A stretch of 64,000 bases of DNA, taken from positions 2,418,001-2,482,000 of the forward strand of contig NZ_CP119794.1 in the NCBI RefSeq assembly GCF_029338315.1. The letters are read 5' to 3'. The position numbers were made by a program, and so were the translations under genes. This stretch comes from Haloarcula regularis. GTDB taxonomy: Archaea > Halobacteriota > Halobacteria > Halobacteriales > Haloarculaceae. Below are positions 25,071 through 32,811 of the stretch, piece after piece. Numbering within the stretch: position 1 is the stretch's first letter; each line of letters begins with the position of its first letter. A model generated the notes under the pieces. It had not been told where the DNA came from, did no database searches, and saw only the letters and a program-made list of their open reading frames with translations.

Positions 25071-25832
25071 ATGCGCGACCTACTGGAAGCGGTCGCGGCG
25101 GGCGACCTCTCGCCGGCCGAGGCCGAAGTGGAACTCGCGGGCTACGCGACCAACGGTGCGGGCCGGTTCGACGCAGCACGCACGGACCGGTCGGGCGTCC
25201 CGGAGGCGATACTCGGCGACGGGAAGGACCCGGCCGAGATAGCGACGCTGGCGGCGACGGCCGTCGAGACGACCGGCCGGGCCATCGCCACCCGGGTCGA
25301 CGAAGACGACGTGGGGGCCGTCCGCGACCGGTTGGCGGAGGCGGCCCCCGACGCGTCGGTCCGCTGGAACGAGCGCTCGAACTGGCTGGTGGCGACCACG
25401 CCCGACTTCGAGCGCCCCGACCTGTCGGCGGCGGTCGGTATCGTGACCGCGGGCACGTCCGACGCCGTCCCGGCCGGCGAGGCGGCGATGGTCGCCCACG
25501 AGATGGGCGCCAGCGTCAGCCGCATCGACGACGTCGGCGTGGCGAGCATCGCCCGCACCATCGACGCCGTCGACCGGTTGCGCGACCAGGACGTCCTCGT
25601 CGTGGCGGCGGGCCGCGAGGGAGCACTCCCGACGGTCGTCGCCGGCCTCGTCGACGTGCCGGTCGTCGGCCTCCCGGTGTCGACCGGGTACGGCCACGCC
25701 GGCGAGGGCGAGGCGGCGCTCTCGGGCATGCTCCAGTCCTGTACGGCCCTGTCTGTGGTCAACGTCGACGCCGGGTTCACCGCCGGGGTGCAGGCGGGGC
25801 TCATCGCACGACGGCTCGACGATGCCCGATGA
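25071..25832 (+). CDS. larB: LarB-like nickel-pincer cofactor biosynthesis protein
   Basis: A 253-residue AIR-carboxylase-like protein (PurE fold in its C-terminal half). LarB carboxylates and hydrolyses nicotinic acid adenine dinucleotide to start the nickel-pincer nucleotide cofactor. Visible are the N-terminal helical region MRDLLEAVAAGDLSPAEAE, then GIVTAGTSDAVPAGEAA, DVGVASIART, VVAAGREGALPTVVAGL and LPVSTGYGHAGEGEAAL, the PurE-type CO2/nucleotide site. No larC or larE is in the window. An upstream box GGTTATAAATC near 24924 would give a long leader. The family is firm; the pathway here is inferred. Confidence 0.88.
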   Translation: MRDLLEAVAAGDLSPAEAEVELAGYATNGAGRFDAARTDRSGVPEAILGDGKDPAEIATLAATAVETTGRAIATRVDEDDVGAVRDRLAEAAPDASVRWNERSNWLVATTPDFERPDLSAAVGIVTAGTSDAVPAGEAAMVAHEMGASVSRIDDVGVASIARTIDAVDRLRDQDVLVVAAGREGALPTVVAGLVDVPVVGLPVSTGYGHAGEGEAALSGMLQSCTALSVVNVDAGFTAGVQAGLIARRLDDAR

Positions 25833-25924
25833 CCACGTGACGGGATACTAACCAAGTGGGTACACCGGTCTCCTGCCCCCAGGGCTATGTACAGATGTCG
25901 GCACGCTAACGGCCGACGACTACG

Positions 25925-26074
25925 ATGCCTGAATGTAACCACTGCGGCGCACACGTCTCGGACCAGTTCGCCCGCGTCTTCGCCGACGAGACCGGCTCCA
26001 TCAGGGCGTGCCCCAACTGCTCGGCGAACGCTGGCATCGCTGAGGTGTCGAGACAGCGCGCTCACCAAGTGTGA
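25925..26074 (+). CDS. Small CPxCG-type zinc-finger protein (DUF7563-like), copy 2
   Basis: A 49-residue protein, MPECNHCGAHVSDQFARVF...ACPNCSANAG, with two CxxC pairs. It is paralogous to the protein at 22073-22231: same MPEC..CG opening, ARVF and CP.C spacing. It starts 92 bp after larB and ends 27 bp before a GIY-YIG gene, so it may be co-transcribed with either. Function unknown. Confidence 0.78.
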   Translation: MPECNHCGAHVSDQFARVFADETGSIRACPNCSANAGIAEVSRQRAHQV

Positions 26075-26101
26075 GGCCCTCCGGGCCGCCCGTACAGCGC
26101 G

Positions 26102-26359
26102 ATGACCACCACGCGGAGCCCACACCACGTCTACGTCCTGCGGTGCAGTGACGACACGTTCTACACCGGCTACACCACCGACGTCGACCGCCGCGTCGCC
26201 GAACACGACGCCGGCGAGGGGGCGAAGTACACGCGCGGCCGGACGCCGGTCGAACTCGTCCACGTCGAGTCCTACGACAGTCGCTCCGCGGCCATGTCCC
26301 GGGAGTACGAGATAAAACAGCTCTCCCGCGACGAGAAGGAACGCCTCGTCGAGGCGTAA
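26102..26359 (+). CDS. GIY-YIG domain protein (UPF0213/SLX1-like)
   Basis: An 85-residue single-domain GIY-YIG protein. HHVYVLRCSDDTFYTGYTTD carries the V-Y-V/T-G-Y form of GIY-YIG, RRVAEHDAGEG follows, then YTRGRTPVELVHVE and the conserved Glu in SREYEIKQLSRDEK. This is the compact UPF0213 type, a putative structure-specific endonuclease in DNA repair. A run of six T after the stop (26368-26373) may end transcription. Expression may be joined to the zinc micro-protein upstream. Confidence 0.85.
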   Translation: MTTTRSPHHVYVLRCSDDTFYTGYTTDVDRRVAEHDAGEGAKYTRGRTPVELVHVESYDSRSAAMSREYEIKQLSRDEKERLVEA

Positions 26360-26400
26360 GCGCGAGGTTTTTTCCACCCACCGGGTGTTGCTACCGGTAC

Positions 26401-27801
26401 ATGACACGCGACACAGACGCAGACGACGCCGCTGCCATCGAGTTCGGCACCGACGGCTGGCGCGCGACGCTCGACGTCTTCACCGAACCCCGCGTCCGGA
26501 TGGTCGGCCAGGCCGCCGCGTCGTACCTTCGGGACGAGGGCGAGACGGACCCGGTCCTCGTGGGCTACGACGCGCGCGATACCTCTCGAGGGTTCGCCGA
26601 GGCGCTCGCGGACGTCCTGACGGCGAACGGCTTCGACGTCACGCTCCCCAAGCGGGACACGCCCACGCCCGTCGTCGCCTGGACGGCCCGCACCGAGGGG
26701 TACGCCGCCGCGCTCCAGATAACGGCGAGTCACAACCCGCCCGAGTACAACGGCGTGAAGTTCCTCACCGGCGACGGCGCGCCGACGCTGCCCGAGGTCA
26801 CCGAACGCATCGAGGCGAACCTCGCTGCCCCCGAGTCGCTGCCCGACGACGAGCACGGCGCGGTCACCGAGACGGACCTCATCGAGCCGTACATGGACCA
26901 CGCGCTCGCGTACGCCGACGCCGACCTCGAGGGGCTGACCGTCGCCCACGACGCGATGCACGGCAGCGGCCGCGGGGTCACCGACGAACTGCTGCGCCGG
27001 GCCGGCGCGGAGACGGTGACGCTGCGGGACGACCTCGACCCCGAGTTCGGCGGCGGGGCGCCCGAGCCCGAGGCCGAGAACGTCGAGGCACTCATCGACC
27101 TGGTCGCCGACGGCGAGGCCGACGTCGGGTTCGTCAACGACGGCGACGCCGACCGCATCGGCGTCGTCACGCCCGGCCGGGGCTTTCTGGACCCGAACCT
27201 CTTTCTCGCCGCGATGTACGACTTCCTGCTGGAGAGCCGTTCGGGCCCCGTCGTCCGGACCGTCTCGACCTCCAGCATCGTCGACCGGGTCGCCGAGGCC
27301 CACGACGAGGCCGTCTACGAGACGGCGGTCGGGTTCAAGTGGGTCGCACAGGCCCTGGCCGAGCACGACGCGCTCTTTGGCGGCGAAGAGTCGGGCGGGT
27401 TCGGCCTGACCGACCACGTTCGGAACAAGGACGGCGTCCTCCTCTCCCTGCTGGCGGCCGCCGCGGAGAACGAGGCGTCGCTGGACGCCCGCGTCGACCG
27501 TCTGCTGGACGACCACGGCGAGATCCACCAGGGCCGCATCAGCGTCGACTGTCCGGACGACCGCAAGGGCCCCGTACTCGCCGCGCTCGAGGAGCAGATC
27601 CCCGACTCGGTGGCCGGCGAACCCGTCGACGGCGTCAACACCATCGACGGGTTCAAGCTCCGCCTCGAGGACGGGACCTGGGTGCTGGTCCGCCCCTCGG
27701 GCACCGAACCGAAGCTCCGGGTCTACGCCGAAGCGGGGAGCACCGACCGCGTCGAGGAACTGCTCGCCGGCGGCCGCGAACTGGTCGAACCCCTCGTTTA
27801 A
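26401..27801 (+). CDS. Phosphoglucomutase/phosphomannomutase family protein
   Basis: A 466-residue phosphohexomutase, the second in this window. EFGTDGWRATLDVFTEP is the N-terminal signature. QITASHNPPEYNGVKF holds the phosphoserine, NDGDADRIGVV the metal-binding aspartates, FGGEESGGFGL the sugar loop, and VRPSGTEPKLRVYAEA the phosphate loop. The GEESGG loop suits glucose/mannose-1-phosphate mutase rather than glucosamine. It is only about 30% similar in pattern to the GlmM-like protein at 22317-23633, so the two probably have separate substrates. Its stop codon lies inside the promoter of the next gene. Confidence 0.9.
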   Translation: MTRDTDADDAAAIEFGTDGWRATLDVFTEPRVRMVGQAAASYLRDEGETDPVLVGYDARDTSRGFAEALADVLTANGFDVTLPKRDTPTPVVAWTARTEGYAAALQITASHNPPEYNGVKFLTGDGAPTLPEVTERIEANLAAPESLPDDEHGAVTETDLIEPYMDHALAYADADLEGLTVAHDAMHGSGRGVTDELLRRAGAETVTLRDDLDPEFGGGAPEPEAENVEALIDLVADGEADVGFVNDGDADRIGVVTPGRGFLDPNLFLAAMYDFLLESRSGPVVRTVSTSSIVDRVAEAHDEAVYETAVGFKWVAQALAEHDALFGGEESGGFGLTDHVRNKDGVLLSLLAAAAENEASLDARVDRLLDDHGEIHQGRISVDCPDDRKGPVLAALEEQIPDSVAGEPVDGVNTIDGFKLRLEDGTWVLVRPSGTEPKLRVYAEAGSTDRVEELLAGGRELVEPLV

Positions 27802-27825
27802 GCCCCGAGCGGCCGTAGGTCGGGT

Positions 27826-28278
27826 ATGGACCCCGACGTCGAGTTCGCCTACACCGCCGGGATGGATGCGTCGACGGTCGAGGAGCGCCTCGCGGAGCGA
27901 CAACACGGCGTCCTCTCGCTGGCCGACGGCGACGAGGCCTACGCCTTCCCCGTCTTCCACCACTACGAGGACGGGTCGCTGTACTTCCGCCTCGGCGTGG
28001 ACTCGAGCAGCGAGAAGGCCCCCTTCCTCGACGCGACGGCGACGGCGACGTACGTGGTCTACGCGACCGAACCGACCGACGACCCCGAGGAGACCACCGG
28101 CTGGAGCGTCGTCGCCCGCGGCCCGATACACGAGGTCCCGCGCGACGACCCGGCCCACGAGGCCGTCGAGATAAACGAGCGGTACGCGCCCATCCGCATC
28201 TTCGACGAGCCCCTCGACGACGTCGACGTGCGGCTGTACGAACTCGAGGTCGAGGCGCTCACCGGCCGGCGGAACTAG
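27826..28278 (+). CDS. Pyridoxamine 5'-phosphate oxidase family (flavin-binding) protein
   Basis: A 150-residue split-barrel protein. [31 protein letters not shown] is the first part of the FMN-binding barrel, and [16 protein letters not shown] is the conserved second part. Haloarchaea hold many such proteins, binding FMN or F420 with unknown oxidoreductase roles. TTTAAG overlaps the stop of the upstream mutase, 26 bp before the ATG, so the gene has its own leaderless promoter. It converges with the GNAT gene through a shared CTAG. Confidence 0.82.
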   Translation: MDPDVEFAYTAGMDASTVEERLAERQHGVLSLADGDEAYAFPVFHHYEDGSLYFRLGVDSSSEKAPFLDATATATYVVYATEPTDDPEETTGWSVVARGPIHEVPRDDPAHEAVEINERYAPIRIFDEPLDDVDVRLYELEVEALTGRRN

Positions 28279-28640
28279 CGGACGCCGCGCACGCGTCGGG
28301 GGTCGTCCAGTCTCTCGATGTCGAACCCCAGCCCCGCGTAGAACTCGCGCAGGCCGGCGTCGAACTCGGCGACGAGCCGCTCGCGCCGGGCCGCGGCGGC
28401 CTCGACGAGCGCGCTCCCAACGCCCTGTCCTCGCCGGCGCCGTCGGACGGCGACCGCCGCGATCCGCTCCCCCTCGAGCACGAGCGCGCCGAGGATCCGG
28501 TCGTCGTCGGCGACAGCGACCAGCGCCCCGTCCGTCGCGATACCGGCCCGGACCGTCTCGACGTCGACCGCGAGCATCGCGCCGTCGAGGACGTTCATCA
28601 CGGCGGGCAGCTCGTCGCCGGTCGCCTCGCGGACGTGCAT
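28275..28640 (-). CDS. GNAT family N-acetyltransferase
   Basis: A 121-residue short [24 protein letters not shown] is the first strand/helix, ILGALVLEG the middle, and [21 protein letters not shown] the acetyl-CoA loop (R/Q-x-x-G-x-G/A form, about residues 60-80), ending [13 protein letters not shown]. The substrate is unknown. It begins 8 bp after the samp2 stop and so is very probably in an operon with it, which hints at a link to protein modification or sulfur transfer. Confidence 0.85.
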   Translation of the reverse strand: MHVREATGDELPAVMNVLDGAMLAVDVETVRAGIATDGALVAVADDDRILGALVLEGERIAAVAVRRRRRGQGVGSALVEAAAARRERLVAEFDAGLREFYAGLGFDIERLDDPRRVRGVR

Positions 28641-28648
28641 CCGAGCCC

Positions 28649-28849
28649 TCAGCCGCCCTTGATGAGCCGCACCACCCTGACGTGGTCGGTCTCGACGGGC
28701 TGGTCGGTGGGCACCGGGCGGTCCTCGACGAGCACCGACACCTCGTGGGGCGAGAGGTCGACCGGGGCCAGCAGGTCGGCGTAGGTGGCGTCCGCCGGGA
28801 CCTCGACCTCGTGGGTGGCCTCGCCGGCCACTTCGACCGTGACGTGCAT
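28649..28849 (-). CDS. samp2: Ubiquitin-like small archaeal modifier protein SAMP2
   Basis: A 66-residue beta-grasp protein, [17 protein letters not shown]...[10 protein letters not shown], ending in the diglycine needed for E1-like activation and covalent linkage to lysines. The size, the Lys before the terminal GG and the pattern match SAMP2, which serves both in protein modification and as sulfur carrier for tRNA thiolation. It lies 8 bp before a GNAT gene on the same strand and is divergent from rfcS, about 80 bp away. Confidence 0.9.
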   Translation of the reverse strand: MHVTVEVAGEATHEVEVPADATYADLLAPVDLSPHEVSVLVEDRPVPTDQPVETDHVRVVRLIKGG

Positions 28850-28897
28850 ACCCGGGCTTGCCCACCGTCGCACCTGAGTCTGTCGCCTCTCGGGGGG

Positions 28898-28905
28898 TTT
28901 ATGAA
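28898..28905 (+). promoter_or_regulatory. TATA box of rfcS
   Basis: TTTATGAA is centred 27 bp before the ATG at 28928. It contains the in-frame ATG at 28901, so the downstream ATG is the likely leaderless start. Confidence 0.6.
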
Positions 28906-28927
28906 TCGCCCACGCCTCGACCCGGAT

Positions 28928-29905
28928 ATGAGCGAGGCCGACAGCGAGTCGCGGGCGGGACGGGAGGAAGTCTGGATCGAGAAGTACCGCCCACAGACCC
29001 TCGACGACGTGATGGGCCACGAGAACATCGTCGGGCGACTCAAGAGCTACGTCGACCGCAACGACCTGAGCCACATGCTCTTCTCGGGCCCTGCTGGCAC
29101 GGGCAAGACGACCTGCGCGACCGCCATCGCCCGCGAGCTGTACGGCGAGGACTGGCGCGAGCACTTCCTCGAGCTGAACGCCTCCGACGAGCGCGGCATC
29201 GACGTGGTCCGCGACCGAATCAAGAACTTCGCTCGCACGAGCTTCGGCGGCCACGAGTACCGGATCATATTCCTTGACGAGGCAGACGCTCTTACGTCAG
29301 ATGCACAATCTGCACTCCGCCGCACGATGGAGCAGTTCTCGAACAACGTCCGCTTCATCCTCTCGTGTAACTACTCCAGTCAGATCATCGACCCGATCCA
29401 GTCCCGCTGTGCGGTCTTCCGCTTTTCGCCGCTGTCGGACGAGGCCGTCGAGAGCGAGATCCGCCACATCGCCGCCGCGGAGGGCATCGAACTCACCGAC
29501 GACGGACTGGACGCCCTGGTCTACGCGGCCGGCGGCGACATGCGCAAGGCCATCAACGGCCTCCAGGCCGCTTCGGTCAGCGGCGACGTGGTCGACGAAC
29601 AGGCGGTGTACGCCATCACCTCCACCGCGCGACCGGAGGAGATCCGCGACATGGTCCAGTCGGCGCTGGACGGCGACTTCACCGCGGCGCGGGCGACGCT
29701 GGACCGCCTGCTGACCGAGGAGGGCATCGCCGGCGGCGACATCATCGATCAGCTGCACCGTTCTATCTGGGAGTTCGACATCGACGACCGGGCGGCCGTG
29801 CGAGTGCTCGAACGCGTCGGCGAGACGGACTACCGCATCACGCGCGGCGCCAACGAGCGCATCCAGCTCGAGGCGATGCTCGCCTCGCTCGCGCCCGAGG
29901 AGTGA
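28928..29905 (+). CDS. rfcS: Replication factor C small subunit
   Basis: A 325-residue AAA+ clamp-loader subunit that opens and loads PCNA. Walker A is [13 protein letters not shown] (about residues 52-64), Walker [12 protein letters not shown] (about 115-125), SRC is in [11 protein letters not shown] (about 165), and sensor 2 is [12 protein letters not shown]. The length is normal and no intein is present. Codons from about 29261 to 29320, at Walker B and just after, are unlike the rest of the gene (ATA, CTT, GCA, TCA, CAA, TCT), as often seen around intein insertion sites. The start at 28928 is supported by the TATA box at 28898-28905. Confidence 0.95.
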   Translation: MSEADSESRAGREEVWIEKYRPQTLDDVMGHENIVGRLKSYVDRNDLSHMLFSGPAGTGKTTCATAIARELYGEDWREHFLELNASDERGIDVVRDRIKNFARTSFGGHEYRIIFLDEADALTSDAQSALRRTMEQFSNNVRFILSCNYSSQIIDPIQSRCAVFRFSPLSDEAVESEIRHIAAAEGIELTDDGLDALVYAAGGDMRKAINGLQAASVSGDVVDEQAVYAITSTARPEEIRDMVQSALDGDFTAARATLDRLLTEEGIAGGDIIDQLHRSIWEFDIDDRAAVRVLERVGETDYRITRGANERIQLEAMLASLAPEE

Positions 29906-29993
29906 GAAACCGACGGAATCCAGCGTTTTCACCGGTGATACTCGGGGGGGTGAGTTTTACATACGAAGTGCAACCAAGATATCAACAACTGAA

Positions 29994-30629
29994 ATGTATC
30001 GCGAGCACCTCTCCGGCGGGCGCGACGACCGCGGGCAGGTCGGCATCGGGACGCTCATCGTGTTCATCGCGATGGTGCTCGTCGCGGCCATCGCCGCCGG
30101 CGTGCTCATCAACACCGCCGGGTTCCTCCAGAGTTCGGCGCAGGCGACCGGCCAGGGGGCCAGCGACTCGACGACGAACAGAGTCCAGGTCGTCAGCACG
30201 TCGGGCGACCACTTCACGGATACCAGTGAGGTCGGCGTCGTCCACATCATCGTCAAGGCCGGCCCCGGGTCGGGGAACGTCGACCTCAATACGGCGACCG
30301 TCCAGTGGGTCGGGCCGTCGGGGTCGTACTACCAGCTCGCCTCCGACGGGGCCTCCGGGAACCCGGACGGCCGGTACAAGATTACGAAGATACAGGACAA
30401 CGACGGCTCCATACCCGTGCTGAACGACCCCGAGGACCGCTTCAAGATAACGCTCGACCTCGGGGACACGGCGGAAGTGAGTGGGCTGGAGGACAGCGAC
30501 GCCTTCGGTCAACCGCTCCCCGAGGGCGAGACCGCGACCATCCGCATCACGACGGCCTCCGGCGCGACCACCGAGAAGGGAATCGTCGTGCCACAGACTC
30601 TTTCGGGCGAGTCGTCGGTCCTGCTGTAG
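29994..30629 (+). CDS. Archaellin (flagellin) / class III pilin-like
   Basis: A 211-residue archaellum filament protein. The leader MYREHLSGGRDDRGQ is cut by a prepilin peptidase before VGIGTLIVFIAMVLVAAIAA, the standard archaellin helix. Next come NTAGFLQSSAQATG and VQVVSTSGD, then a beta-rich outer domain ending in IRITTASGATTEKGI. This is very close to haloarchaeal FlgA/FlaB archaellins. TTTTACATA (29954-29962) is the likely TATA box. No other archaellum gene is nearby, so this is an isolated archaellin that would depend on a secretion locus elsewhere. Confidence 0.92.
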   Translation: MYREHLSGGRDDRGQVGIGTLIVFIAMVLVAAIAAGVLINTAGFLQSSAQATGQGASDSTTNRVQVVSTSGDHFTDTSEVGVVHIIVKAGPGSGNVDLNTATVQWVGPSGSYYQLASDGASGNPDGRYKITKIQDNDGSIPVLNDPEDRFKITLDLGDTAEVSGLEDSDAFGQPLPEGETATIRITTASGATTEKGIVVPQTLSGESSVLL

Positions 30630-30704
30630 GCCGGGACGGGATAGCGAGCGGTCCTCTGCGACCGAACGGCTGGTTGTGGGCCCCCGCATCGCCCAGCTGT
30701 CCTG

Positions 30705-31760
30705 TTACGTCGCCGTCCCGCGCTCGTCGACCAGCGGCAGGGCAGTCACCTGGCCGAGCGCCATCCGTGCCACCATCCGACTCCGGGGTTTGTACGCCCG
30801 GGCGGCCTCCCAGCCCTCCGTCAGGCCCGGGAGGCCGACCACCGGGACGTACCTGACCGTCGTCCCCTCGGGGCCGACGTCCACGAGCAGGTAACCGCCC
30901 GGGAACGAGCACAGCGCCGGCGCGATCAGTTCCCGGACGCCGCCCGTCGCGGCCAGCGCCGGGATGTGGAGGTGTCCCGAGACGTGGAGCCCCACCGCGC
31001 TGTCCCGGAGGACGCTGCCGAACCGGTCGGCGTTACGCAGGGGGAACGACGAGCGCCAGGAGTCCCCGCCCGTCGCCGACAGCAGGCCCGGGAGGTTGTG
31101 ATGTGAGACCACAATGGGGTCGTCACAGGCCGACACCGTCTCCGCCAGCCACGCGAGCTGGTCGTCGGCGAGCGTCGCCTTCTCGCCGCTCGCGGCCCGC
31201 GTGCTGTCGAGACAGAGCACGTCGACGCCCCCGACCCGGCCGCGGTACGGGAACCCGCCCGGCAGCAGGGTTCCCAGAGCGCCTTCGGAGAACGACGCGT
31301 CGGCGCCGGGGTCCGTCGGCGCGTCGTGGTTGCCCGGGACCGGCAGGACGGGCACGGAGAGGTCGGAGAGGAGCTCGGCGGCGCGCGCGACGTCCTCGGG
31401 ATGGCCGTCCTCGGTCAGGTCCCCGGCGACGACGACGCCGTCGACCCCCCGCGTCCCGACGTCGTCGACCGCCTGGCGGAGGCGCGTCTCGGACCGGTGG
31501 AAGAGCTTCCAGGACCCCTCGTTCGTCGTCGAGAGGTGGACGTCCGACACGACGGCGAGGCGGGTCGGACGACTCGCCTGCGGGCGTGCCAGCCGAGCGA
31601 GCGTCGTCGGGGTCCCGCGCGCCCGCGGAACCGCGCGGAGGTCGGGTCGTTCGGCCGATTCGGTCGGTACCTGGCCGGTCTGTAACCACTCCGTCACGTC
31701 CTCGTCGCGGAACCCCGGGTTCACCCGGCGACTGGCGAACCCGACCGATCCATCCGTCAT
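30705..31760 (-). CDS. Calcineurin-like metallophosphoesterase
   Basis: A 351-residue protein. The first 65 residues are variable, then the metallophosphoesterase motifs appear in order: VVSDVHLS (about 72), VVAGDLTEDGHP (about 110), PVPGNHDAP (about 140), VVSHHNLPG (about 220) and VSGHLHIPAL (about 260). The set of Asp, His and Asn ligands for a two-metal centre is complete, so it should be an active phosphodiesterase, phosphatase or nuclease of unknown substrate. No signal peptide is seen. It is divergent from the ATP-grasp gene. Confidence 0.9.
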   Translation of the reverse strand: MTDGSVGFASRRVNPGFRDEDVTEWLQTGQVPTESAERPDLRAVPRARGTPTTLARLARPQASRPTRLAVVSDVHLSTTNEGSWKLFHRSETRLRQAVDDVGTRGVDGVVVAGDLTEDGHPEDVARAAELLSDLSVPVLPVPGNHDAPTDPGADASFSEGALGTLLPGGFPYRGRVGGVDVLCLDSTRAASGEKATLADDQLAWLAETVSACDDPIVVSHHNLPGLLSATGGDSWRSSFPLRNADRFGSVLRDSAVGLHVSGHLHIPALAATGGVRELIAPALCSFPGGYLLVDVGPEGTTVRYVPVVGLPGLTEGWEAARAYKPRSRMVARMALGQVTALPLVDERGTAT

Positions 31761-31931
31761 CTACGTAGGTTCCGGGTGGTGGAGGCTATGTATCTTCTGG
31801 GCGAACTGCTCACACGGTCCCGGGCGCTCCGAGCGGCCGGGCGTGGAGACACGACCCGACGCCGTTCGACCGGACGCCAGGACGCGACAGATACATTCAA
31901 GCCCTCCGGAAGTGTTACTAGAAAAACAACT

Positions 31932-32690
31932 ATGCCACCCGTCGTCGGCCTCTCGTACTGGTCGACCGGCGGCAATCCGGTCAAACAGGCGGTGCTCCGC
32001 CAGCTCGAGCCGTGGACGGCCGTCGAGCTGCTGGACCCCGATACCGAGCACCCGGACCTGGTCGAGCGGGGCTACGACCTCTATCACATGGCCAAGCGTC
32101 GGCGCCCGTCGCTCCGGGACCTGGCTCGCGCGGCCGACGCGGGGACGCCGACGCTGAATCCCCCGGTCGGCGCGTGGTTGACGAGCGACCGGCCCCTGCG
32201 CGCCGCCGCCCTGCGGGCCCACGACGTTCCCGTCCCCGCGTTCGCGTACGCGACTGCCGCCGAGGTGCCGTTCGACCCGCCCGTCGTCGTCAAGCCCCGC
32301 TGGGAGTGGGTCGGCAACGCCCACGAGTTCAGCGTCGTCCGCGACGGGCCGGTCGCCTTCGCGGGCCGGCAGTTCGTCGAGCGGTACGTCCGCTACGACC
32401 GGGTGCTGAAGGTGTACACGCTCGGTGCCGACCGGTGGGCCGTCGACACCAGCGACCGCTACCGTGCGGCGACGGCGGACTCACGGATCGACGCGCTGGT
32501 CGACCGCGTCCAGTCCATCTTCGGGCTGTCTGTTTTCGAGGTCGACCTGGCCGTCTCGGGCGACCGACTGCTGGTCCTGGACGTGAACCCGGCCGTCAGT
32601 CTGCGAGGCGTCGACCGCACCGACGCGGTCGCGGCCTACGTCGGACTGGTCCGCGACAGCGTCCGGGCGCGGCTGGTGGCGGGCACCTGA
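31932..32690 (+). CDS. RimK-like ATP-grasp protein
   Basis: A 252-residue short ATP-grasp-like protein. After an N-terminal segment ([23 protein letters not shown]) come [19 protein letters not shown] (nucleotide lysine and loop), [19 protein letters not shown] and the C-terminal metal/ATP region [21 protein letters not shown]-x-D and D-x-N positions are kept, so ligase activity (carboxylate-amine) is plausible, with unknown substrate. It is divergent from the metallophosphoesterase and 121 bp upstream of alaS. Confidence 0.8.
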   Translation: MPPVVGLSYWSTGGNPVKQAVLRQLEPWTAVELLDPDTEHPDLVERGYDLYHMAKRRRPSLRDLARAADAGTPTLNPPVGAWLTSDRPLRAAALRAHDVPVPAFAYATAAEVPFDPPVVVKPRWEWVGNAHEFSVVRDGPVAFAGRQFVERYVRYDRVLKVYTLGADRWAVDTSDRYRAATADSRIDALVDRVQSIFGLSVFEVDLAVSGDRLLVLDVNPAVSLRGVDRTDAVAAYVGLVRDSVRARLVAGT

Positions 32691-32780
32691 GACGGTTCAC
32701 GCCGACCCGCACCGTCGCTCCGGGGTGTTGCCGACCATCGAGGCCCCCTCGAGTGCGGCGCGAGGCCCCCTTCGGAACAG

Positions 32781-32787
32781 TTTTAGG
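32781..32787 (+). promoter_or_regulatory. TATA box of alaS
   Basis: TTTTAGG is centred about 28 bp before the ATG at 32812, giving a leaderless transcript. Confidence 0.6.
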
Positions 32788-32811
32788 CGAACGTGGGCCA
32801 AGAGTACGCCA

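Noticed and set aside
26272..29043. A 923-codon minus-strand frame opposite a phosphohexomutase and its neighbours
   Set aside because: Shadow frame; the only real minus-strand genes here are the GNAT and SAMP2 genes in other frames or sub-segments.
28928..29905. An intein in rfcS
   Set aside because: The protein has normal length and continuous conserved sequence. Only the odd codon patch remains, which is reported as a possible footprint.
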